Origin: an uncultured Collinsella sp.
Lineage (GTDB): Bacteria; Actinomycetota; Coriobacteriia; Coriobacteriales; Coriobacteriaceae
NCBI GenBank assembly: GCA_900754075.1
Contig: CAAEBN010000042.1
Coordinates: forward strand, 1-41,398
Direction of reading: 5' to 3'
DNA length: 41,398 bases
Shown here: positions 34,128-41,398 of the stretch, piece by piece
Position numbering within the stretch: the first letter of the stretch is position 1
Layout: each line of letters begins with the position of its first letter
Notes under the pieces: model-generated
The model's database searches: none
What the model saw: the letters and a program-made list of their open reading frames with translations, nothing else
Told to the model about the DNA's origin: nothing
Translations under genes and position numbers: made by a program

Positions 34128-35498
34128 ATGGCGACTGCCGATCGTCCCACGTTGTTTATCAATGCGACCGTCTTGGATGGCTCGGAGCATATGGAGCCGC
34201 AGCCCGATATGGCCGTGGCCGTCGAGCGCGGTGTCATCACCTGGATGGGGCCGAGTGCTGTGGCGCAGGCGCCGGCGGGTGCCGAGGTCATTGACCTGGG
34301 CGGTGCGTATCTCATGCCGGGTCTCATCAATATGCACGTGCATCTGTGCGGTTCGGGCAAACCGGTCTCGGCGGGAGATGCCGGCGCGCTGATGAAGAAG
34401 CTCGACAATCCCGTGGGCCGCACCATCGTCCGCCATATCCTCAAAGGCAGCGCCCAGCAACAGCTGGCAAGCGGCGTGACCACGGTGCGCGGTGCAGGCG
34501 ACCCGCTGTTTGCCGATCTGGCCGTGCGCAACGCCATCGACGCCGGCAAGTATCAGGGTCCGCGTCTGGTAGCACCGGGAACGGGTGTCACGGTGCCGGG
34601 TGGCCACGGTGCGGGCCTCTTTGCGCAGGTGGCCAATACTCCCGACGAGGCGGCCGAACAGGTGCGTGATTTGTATGCGCGCGGTGCCGACGTCATCAAG
34701 CTGTTCGTGACGGGTGGCGTGTTCGATGCGACCGAAGTAGGCGAGCCGGGCGTGCTGCGCATGCCGGTCGAGGTTGCCGCTGCGGCGTGCAAGGCGGCGC
34801 ACGAGGTCGGCCTTCCGGTCATGGCCCATGTCGAGAGTACCGAAGGTGTGAAGGCCGCGCTTCAGGCCGGCGTCGACACAATTGAGCACGGCGCTCCGCT
34901 GACGCCTGAGATTCTGGAGCTGTACCGCGGCGCCGCGGGAACACAACTCGAGGGACGCGCGCCGAGCGTGACCTGCACGATCAGCCCCGCATTGCCATTT
35001 GTGCTGCTCGATCCGGAAAAGACCCATTCGACCGACACGCAAAAGAAGAACGGTGACATTGTGTGCTCGGGCATTATCGAGAGTGCTCGTGCCGCGCTGG
35101 AAGCCGGTATCAAGGTAGGCCTGGGCACGGACTCGAGCTGCCCGTTCGTGACGCAGTACGACATGTGGCGCGAGGTGGCCTATTTTGCCAAGTACGTCAA
35201 AGTGAGCAATGCCTTTGCATTGCACACGGCCACACAGGTCAATGCCGAGCTGCTGGGGCTGGGTGACGAGACCGGTACGATCGAGTGCGGCAAGGCAGCC
35301 GACATTTTGGTGACGCGCGAGAGCCCTCTGGATGACCTGTGCGCTCTGCGTGAGCCGATGCATGTGATGTGCCGCGGTGACCTGGTGCGCAAGCTGAAGG
35401 TGAAGCGTATCCCCGAGGTTGACGCGGAGCTCGACGCGATTATGGCCATGCCGGCAGAGGCGCTGGCCGAGGAGCTCGCCCGCGACGGCGTAGTTTAG
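34128..35498 (+). CDS. Metal-dependent amidohydrolase (imidazolonepropionase/prolidase-like)
   Basis: Encodes 456 residues; ATG 34128 has GGGAGGAG upstream. The amidohydrolase superfamily metal site is complete: His70 and His72 (MHVHLCG), carboxylated Lys191 (GADVIKLFVTGG), His234 (VMAHVES), His254 (TIEHGAP) and Asp335 (LGTDSSCP). The beta-sandwich is formed by the ends (FINATVLDG... and TIECGKAADILVTRESPLDDL). This set fits the cyclic-imide/prolidase-type subfamily often acting on X-Pro or acyl amino acids; the substrate cannot be read from sequence. It stands alone, with a terminator downstream shared with the convergent gene. Confidence 0.88.
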   Translation: MATADRPTLFINATVLDGSEHMEPQPDMAVAVERGVITWMGPSAVAQAPAGAEVIDLGGAYLMPGLINMHVHLCGSGKPVSAGDAGALMKKLDNPVGRTIVRHILKGSAQQQLASGVTTVRGAGDPLFADLAVRNAIDAGKYQGPRLVAPGTGVTVPGGHGAGLFAQVANTPDEAAEQVRDLYARGADVIKLFVTGGVFDATEVGEPGVLRMPVEVAAAACKAAHEVGLPVMAHVESTEGVKAALQAGVDTIEHGAPLTPEILELYRGAAGTQLEGRAPSVTCTISPALPFVLLDPEKTHSTDTQKKNGDIVCSGIIESARAALEAGIKVGLGTDSSCPFVTQYDMWREVAYFAKYVKVSNAFALHTATQVNAELLGLGDETGTIECGKAADILVTRESPLDDLCALREPMHVMCRGDLVRKLKVKRIPEVDAELDAIMAMPAEALAEELARDGVV

Positions 35499-35547
35499 GC
35501 GCTGGCGCGACGGGGCGACAGCTTCATCGAATGATGTCGACCCATGC

Positions 35548-35588
35548 AAAAAGCCGAGGCCTCAACACGAGGCCTCGGCTTTTATTTT
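35548..35588. terminator. Bidirectional terminator between the amidohydrolase and a convergent gene
   Basis: AAAAGCCGAGGCCT pairs with AGGCCTCGGCTTTT; A-tract on one side and T-tract on the other make it work on both strands. Confidence 0.85.
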
Positions 35589-35605
35589 GTCCTATGGTGT
35601 AGCGG

Positions 35606-36079
35606 CTAGGAGCGGGTTTCCATCTTGGCGTGGCACTTGGGGCAGGTGACGCGGATCTTGCCCTTGCCCTTGGGGACGGACAGCATCTGGCCGCAGTTGG
35701 GGCACTTGAGGTAGGCCGTGGTCTTGCGGCCCTTCCACATCTTCTTGGCCGTTCGCTTGGCGTGCTCAAAGTCTTCCTTGCTGGTACCGGCCGTGCGCGA
35801 GGCGTTGGCAGCTGCAGCCCCGCCGCCCAAGCTGGCGACGAACTTGCCGAGGCCGGGGACGTTTGCGGTCGCCGTGACAAAGGCATCGTTTTCCTTGCGG
35901 CGCGCGTCGATGTTTTTGGACAGGCCGCGCAGCACGCCGAGTACGATTACGGCGATGGCGATCCAGCTGAGCCACTGGATGCGGGCCATCGATCCGATCA
36001 TCGCGATGATAATGCCTGCGAAGCCCAACACGACGGTGAGTTCGTCGGCGCCGTTGCGACCCTTCATAAAGTCATTCAT
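35606..36079 (-). CDS. Membrane protein with C-terminal zinc ribbon, unknown function
   Basis: Encodes 157 residues. Two adjacent membrane helices (about 15-32 and 34-52, VVLGFAGIIIAMIGSMARI and LSWIAIAVIVLGVL), a charged linker (NIDARRKEN) and an Ala/Gly-rich stretch, then a zinc ribbon formed by CPNC and CPKC (YLKCPNCGQMLSVPKGKGKI..VTCPKCHAKM). Such proteins are common in Firmicutes and Actinobacteria and are not characterised. A Shine-Dalgarno-like AAAGG lies upstream. It is separated from csoR by a palindromic repeat and may be transcribed with it. Confidence 0.75.
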   Translation of the reverse strand: MNDFMKGRNGADELTVVLGFAGIIIAMIGSMARIQWLSWIAIAVIVLGVLRGLSKNIDARRKENDAFVTATANVPGLGKFVASLGGGAAAANASRTAGTSKEDFEHAKRTAKKMWKGRKTTAYLKCPNCGQMLSVPKGKGKIRVTCPKCHAKMETRS

Positions 36080-36126
36080 GCAGAACTGCCTTTCATTTCG
36101 CTATGCTGCACGCCTTTATACCCGAT

Positions 36127-36193
36127 TTGGTGCAAGGGGGACAGGTTAATCTGCACCATTGTGGTGCAAACATACCTGTCCCCCTTGCACCAA
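36127..36193. repeat. 67-base nested palindrome (TTGGTGCAA / ACCTGTCCC family)
   Basis: A perfect 20-bp outer arm pair (36127-36146 with 36174-36193) and an inner pair TGCACCA/TGGTGCA (36152-36158, 36162-36168). The right arm ends one base before the csoR stop codon. Related sequences are at 1362-1428 and 13702-13740. Confidence 0.8.
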
Positions 36194-36466
36194 TTACTTG
36201 GAGAGCTTGTCGACGACGCGTTCGATCTCGGCGAGCTTGGCGGCTTTGAGGTCTTCGTCGCCCGATTCGATTGCCGAAGTCACGCAGCCCTCGATATGCG
36301 CCTTGAGCACGTCGGCGTTGATGCGGGCGATGAGCGCCTGCGTGGCCATGAGCTGCGTGGAGATGTCGACGCAGTAACGGTCTTCCTCCACCATCCGCAG
36401 GATGCCGTCGATTTGCCCGCGCGCCGTCTTGAGCATGCGGGTCACCGATTTATGGTCTGCCATCAT
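36194..36466 (-). CDS. csoR: Copper-sensing repressor CsoR
   Basis: Encodes 90 residues, with GAGGACC before the ATG (a second ATG follows directly). The CsoR/RcnR fold is all-helical, and the copper ligands fit the C-x24-H-x3-C pattern: Cys32 (RYCVDIS), His57 (KAHIEGC) and Cys61. The repressor leaves the operator when it binds Cu(I). Last gene of the copA-copZ-csoR operon, and a matching operator is in the copA promoter. Confidence 0.92.
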   Translation of the reverse strand: MMADHKSVTRMLKTARGQIDGILRMVEEDRYCVDISTQLMATQALIARINADVLKAHIEGCVTSAIESGDEDLKAAKLAEIERVVDKLSK

Positions 36467-36514
36467 GGCGGGTCCTCGTTTCTGGTCGATGGGGTCGAAT
36501 GCCTCTGGTAGCTG

Positions 36515-36736
36515 CTACGCTACGGTCACAGACAGGGCGTGGAACTTCTCGCCGGCGCCCTCGACGGCGGCGGCGAGCTGCTCGGTGGTCACGGTGTCGG
36601 CGCACTCTACCTGGACGGTCTGGGTCTCGTGATCGGCGTCGGCATCGGTCACGCCGGCTACGTTGAGCAGCGCGGTCTCGACAGTAGCGTCGCAGTGGCC
36701 GCACATAAGGCCAGACGTTTTAACGATGTAGTTCAT
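36515..36736 (-). CDS. copZ: Copper chaperone, heavy-metal-associated domain (CopZ)
   Basis: Encodes 73 residues with AAGGAG before the ATG. One HMA domain: the metal site is GLMCGHC (Cys12, Cys15) and the rest fits the ferredoxin-like fold (VTDADADHETQTVQVEC). It would hand Cu(I) to CopA. Between copA and csoR on the same strand. Confidence 0.93.
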   Translation of the reverse strand: MNYIVKTSGLMCGHCDATVETALLNVAGVTDADADHETQTVQVECADTVTTEQLAAAVEGAGEKFHALSVTVA

Positions 36737-36764
36737 GATTATCTCCTTTTCGTTGAGTACCTAA

Positions 36765-36831
36765 AGTTGCGGTGGAATACGGACTAAATAGCGGTTTAGC
36801 TAAGCATGTTACGCCTTATTTCACCGCAACT
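36765..36831. repeat. 67-base palindromic element, copy B (AGTTGCGGTGGAATA family)
   Basis: Left arm 36765-36779 and right arm 36817-36831 are the same as in copy A at 22532-22598, while the centre differs. The right arm lies inside the copA reading frame and supplies its last codons. Confidence 0.85.
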
Positions 36832-39158
36832 GATGGCTTAAAGGTTCGCAGACGCAGCGCGTTGGTCACGACGCACACGCTCGACAGGCTCATGGCCGCG
36901 GCGCCAAACATCGGCGAGAGTTGCCAACCGGTGAGGGGGAAGAACACGCCCGCGGCGAGCGGAATGCCGATGCCGTTGTAGAACAGTGCCCAGAACAGGT
37001 CCTGCTTGATGTTGCGGATCGTGGCGCGCGAAAGCTCGATGGCGCGGGCGACGTCCATGAGGTCGCTGCGCATGAGTACCACGTCGGCGCCCTCCTTGGC
37101 GATGTCGGCGCCGGTGCCGATAGCAAGGCCCACGTCGGCGCGCGCCAAGGCGGGGGAGTCGTTGATGCCGTCGCCCACCATGGCGACCTTGCCGCCCGCA
37201 TCCTGCAGTTCGCGCACGTGGCGTTCCTTGTCGGCAGGAAGAACGTCGGCGATGACCTGTTCGCTGGTGAGTCCCACGCGGCGGGCGATGGCCTCGGCCG
37301 TCACGCGGTTGTCGCCGGTGAGCATGCGAACGTCGACGCCGAGCTTGCGGAGCGCGGCGATGGTCTCGGCGCTCGTCTTCTTGACCTCGTCAGCTACAGC
37401 GATGGTGCCGACAAGCTCACCGTTCTTGGCAAAGAACAGCGGCGTTTTGCCCTCGGTGGCAAATTGCTCGGCAAGGTCTGTAGGCACGGCGGCGCCCAAC
37501 TCGCCCATGAAGCGCACGTTGCCGGCAGCGATGACATTCTGCCCCTCGCGCGCCGTGACGCCGCGACCGGGCACGGCGGAAAAGTCCTCGACCATGCGCG
37601 CGACGATTCCGCGCGCCTCGCACTCGGCCATAATCGCCTCGGCCAGTGGGTGCTCACTCTGGTGCTCTAGTGCGGCGGCCAACTTGAGCAGCGCCTTTTC
37701 GCTCATGGCGGGCGAGCCGTCAGTGCGCGTGGCCACCACGATATCGGTCACGGCAGGCTTGCCGCGGGTGACCGTGCCCGTCTTATCGAGCACCACGGTG
37801 CCCACGCTGCGCAGGTTCTCCAGCGCCTCGGCGCTCTTAAACAGGATGCCCATCTCGGCGCCCTTGCCGGTGCCAACCATAATGGCGACGGGCGTGGCCA
37901 GGCCCAGCGCGCACGGGCAGCTGATCACCAACACGGCCACGGCGGAGGTGAGCGCCTCGTTTATGCTGCCGGTCAGTGCCATCCACACCGCAAAGGTCAC
38001 GGCCGAGATCGCAAACACCACGGGCACAAACACGCCGGCGACCTTGTCTGCCAGGCGGGCGATGGGCGCCTTGGTGGCGTTGGCGTCCTCGACGAGCTGG
38101 ATGATCTTGGCGAGCGACGTGTCGGCGCCCACGCGCGTGGCACGGAAGGTAAACGATCCGGTGCGGTTGACCGTGGCGGCGTTGACGGTGTCGCCGGCGG
38201 TCTTTTCCACGGGGATGGACTCGCCGGTGAGCGCGCTCTCGTCTACGGCGGAGGCGCCCTCGAGCACCACGCCGTCGACGGGGATGGACTCGCCGGGGCG
38301 CACGCGCAGCACCTGGCCGGGTAGAATGGCGTCGACGTCCACAGCGGTCTCGGTGCCGTCATCGGCAACGACGGTCGCAGTCTTGGGTGCCAAGTCGATG
38401 AGCGCCTCGATAGCGCCGCCGGTCTTGGACTTGCTGCGCGTCTCGAGATATTTGCCCACGGTGACGAGCGACAGGATGGTGCCGGCGCTCTCAAAATACA
38501 GGTTGTCCATGCCCGTCATCATAGCCTCGTGAACCTGCCCGGCGGCCAGCTGGTCAGCCATGATAAACATGGCGTAGAGCGACCAAGCGATCGACGCGGT
38601 GGCGCCGACGGCGATTAGGGCGTCCATGGTGGGCACGCCGTGCACGAGTGATTTGAAGCCGTTGATAAAGTACGCGTCGTTGACGTAGACGATGGGGATG
38701 AGCAGGACAAGCTCGGTGAGCGCCAACGTCATGCTGTGGGTGTGGTCGGTGAAGACGCTGGGCAGCGGCCAGCCGAGCATGTGCCCCATGCCTATGTAGA
38801 ACAGCGGAATGAGAAAGATGATTGAGATGATGAGACGGGTGCGCATGGCGGAGGCGGTGGCCTCCAGCTTTTTGGTAGGTGACTCCATATGAGCGGCGCC
38901 GGACCTGGCTTGCGCGCTGCCGTTTGGGGCGGCTTCGGTGCCCGTACTGACGGGCGAGGCCGAGTAACCCGCGCGATCGACAGCGGTGCAGATATCGTCG
39001 GGGGAGACCTGCGCGGGGTCGTAGTCGACCATCATGGAACCGGCGAGCAGGTTGACCGCGACGCTTTGGACGCCGTCGAGCTTGCTCACGGCGCGGTCCA
39101 CATGCGCCTGGCAGGCGGCGCACGTCATGCCGCCCACGTCAAACTTATCTTGAGCCAT
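36816..39158 (-). CDS. copA: Copper-exporting P1B-type ATPase CopA
   Basis: Encodes 780 residues; AAAGGAG precedes the ATG. It exports Cu(I) at the cost of ATP. One N-terminal HMA domain (GMTCAAC, Cys13 and Cys16), a Ser/Ala-rich linker, eight membrane helices, the translocation motif CPC (414-416 in VISCPCALGLATP), the TGES actuator loop (LTGESIPVEK), phosphorylation site Asp458 (DKTGT), the HP dipeptide (SEHPLAEAI), and MVGDGINDSPALARADVG with the final helix pair NIKQDLFWALFYN. The last six residues (PSVAVK) and the stop are encoded by the arm of a palindromic repeat, so the original end was changed by repeat insertion. First gene of the copper operon. Confidence 0.96.
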   Translation of the reverse strand: MAQDKFDVGGMTCAACQAHVDRAVSKLDGVQSVAVNLLAGSMMVDYDPAQVSPDDICTAVDRAGYSASPVSTGTEAAPNGSAQARSGAAHMESPTKKLEATASAMRTRLIISIIFLIPLFYIGMGHMLGWPLPSVFTDHTHSMTLALTELVLLIPIVYVNDAYFINGFKSLVHGVPTMDALIAVGATASIAWSLYAMFIMADQLAAGQVHEAMMTGMDNLYFESAGTILSLVTVGKYLETRSKSKTGGAIEALIDLAPKTATVVADDGTETAVDVDAILPGQVLRVRPGESIPVDGVVLEGASAVDESALTGESIPVEKTAGDTVNAATVNRTGSFTFRATRVGADTSLAKIIQLVEDANATKAPIARLADKVAGVFVPVVFAISAVTFAVWMALTGSINEALTSAVAVLVISCPCALGLATPVAIMVGTGKGAEMGILFKSAEALENLRSVGTVVLDKTGTVTRGKPAVTDIVVATRTDGSPAMSEKALLKLAAALEHQSEHPLAEAIMAECEARGIVARMVEDFSAVPGRGVTAREGQNVIAAGNVRFMGELGAAVPTDLAEQFATEGKTPLFFAKNGELVGTIAVADEVKKTSAETIAALRKLGVDVRMLTGDNRVTAEAIARRVGLTSEQVIADVLPADKERHVRELQDAGGKVAMVGDGINDSPALARADVGLAIGTGADIAKEGADVVLMRSDLMDVARAIELSRATIRNIKQDLFWALFYNGIGIPLAAGVFFPLTGWQLSPMFGAAAMSLSSVCVVTNALRLRTFKPSVAVK

Positions 39159-39207
39159 GGCTTCTCCTTTCTGTAGTGCGGTGTTGGAATTGTTAACCTG
39201 CCGATAC

Positions 39208-39236
39208 TATACACCCATACCCCCTGGGGGTGTCCA
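39208..39236 (-). promoter_or_regulatory. copA promoter with CsoR-type operator
   Basis: On the reverse strand, TGGACA (39236-39231), 17 bases, TGTATA (39213-39208). In the spacer lies ACCCCC-T-GGGGGT (39219-39231), a perfect palindrome of the G/C-tract type bound by CsoR repressors in other bacteria. This places the copper operon under CsoR. Confidence 0.75.
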
Positions 39237-39309
39237 GTACAGAAAGAAATGTATGACATTTCGATACAGATGAGGGCGGCTGCTCAATCGTTGGCAGTCC
39301 CTGCCAGAC

Positions 39310-39446
39310 ATCTCAATCTGTAACATCTAGCAGGGAAAATGAGCTCTAACTGTTACAGATCGAGATTTTGTTTTGCGAGGTTTGGGTTTGTCTCAATCTG
39401 TAACACTAAGACCGGTTTTTGCTGAGCAACTGTTACAGATTGAGAC
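39310..39446. repeat. Array 4 of the 80-bp palindromic unit: two copies, the second inverted
   Basis: TCTGTAACA cores begin at 39317 and 39397; TGTTACAGA cores at 39351 and 39431; period 80, core spacing 34. The 25-base centre of the first unit reads ...GGAAAATGAGCTCT..., matching the other arrays. The centre of the second matches them only as its reverse complement (AAAAACCGGTCT), so this unit is flipped. It lies between the divergent copA and helicase genes. Confidence 0.92.
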
Positions 39447-39513
39447 AATCGGCCCAGACCCGTCCCGTCCGCCCCTTCATCTGTGGTTTACGTGGGGGCA
39501 TGCGAAGCGCGGG

Positions 39514-39719
39514 TATACTAACCGGCGGCGAATCTGCTCCATCGCTTAGAGCTGCTGCGTCTGGACGGCGCGTGATAGGGCTGCCAAAGCGATCGCCAGC
39601 GTGCTGAGCAACGTCCTCTCTGTGCGCACCTGTTTTTGTATGTATTAGCGCACTAGCAAGCACGCCCCGCGCGGCCGCATGCCGTGTCCATAACGCGTGC
39701 AGATAAGGAACAACAACAT
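39514..39719 (+). promoter_or_regulatory. -10 box and long 5' leader of the helicase gene
   Basis: TATACT at 39514-39519 is a good -10; the -35 is weak. It predicts a ~195-base leader. Long leaders are common for cold-responsive DEAD-box helicases. The leader contains GC-rich inverted segments but no recognised riboswitch. The 39447-39513 stretch shows nothing else. Confidence 0.45.

Positions 39720-41398
<1,679 letters not shown>

Overview
The window looks like chromosomal DNA from a high-GC, gut-type anaerobic actinobacterium of the class Coriobacteriia, most likely Collinsella or a close relative. This is inferred from gene content and sequence character: GC-rich codon use, a ribosomal protein L31 with a long Ala/Lys/Glu tail, a prfB gene without a programmed frameshift, a flavin reductase beside a small rubredoxin, and many short palindromic elements between genes. 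No rRNA or marker phylogeny could be run, so the genus is a judgement.

Layout. 1-0.5 kb: the tail of a BcrA-type ABC ATPase and a small secreted protein. 0.7-11.3 kb: housekeeping genes, namely rpmE (with a two-hairpin leader), secA-prfB (overlapping at TAATG), a YitT-family membrane protein, a split transketolase, and ftsE-ftsX (FtsE with a long disordered N-terminal extension). 11.4-20.6 kb: rnr, then a more accessory-looking stretch with a serine recombinase, a VanZ-like protein, a MurNAc recycling cluster (murR, murQ, frameshifted murP, mupG), an ArsC/Spx-like protein and an unknown protein. 20.8-22.5 kb: tRNA-Gln(CTG), tRNA-Glu(CTC), a TPR-like protein and smpB. 22.7-26.0 kb: flavin reductase, rubredoxin, and the reverse-strand gpmA-mntH unit. 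26.5-35.5 kb: gltB-gltD (glutamate synthase), an unknown protein and an amidohydrolase. 35.6-39.2 kb, reverse strand: a zinc-ribbon membrane protein and the copper operon copA-copZ-csoR with a recognisable operator. 39.7 kb to the end: a DEAD-box RNA helicase that runs off the window.

The most unusual content is intergenic. Ten copies of a rigid palindromic unit (16-base arms GTCTCAATCTGTAACA and its reverse complement, always 25 bases apart) occur at four loci. Neighbouring units are spaced 79-80 bp, exactly 80 in nearly every case. The units form arrays of 4, 3, 1 and 2. The 25-base centre is asymmetric and conserved, so units can be oriented: nine point one way, and the last one in the fourth array is inverted. 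The organisation resembles BIME/REP arrays of other bacteria, but I do not recognise the sequence. Other palindrome families sit between genes, including two near-identical copies of a 67-bp element (one of which encodes the last residues of CopA) and a 122-base cruciform-like sequence before ftsE.

Regulatory logic that can be read directly: a CsoR-type operator between the -35 and -10 of copA; a TTTTAGGCTAAAA palindrome between the -35 and -10 of gpmA-mntH, suggesting a DtxR/MntR-type metal repressor; two look-alike hairpins in the rpmE leader, suggesting autoregulation by L31; and an inverted repeat before murR. The release factor RF2 shows S-P-T where the family normally has S-P-F, at the site that reads the stop codon.
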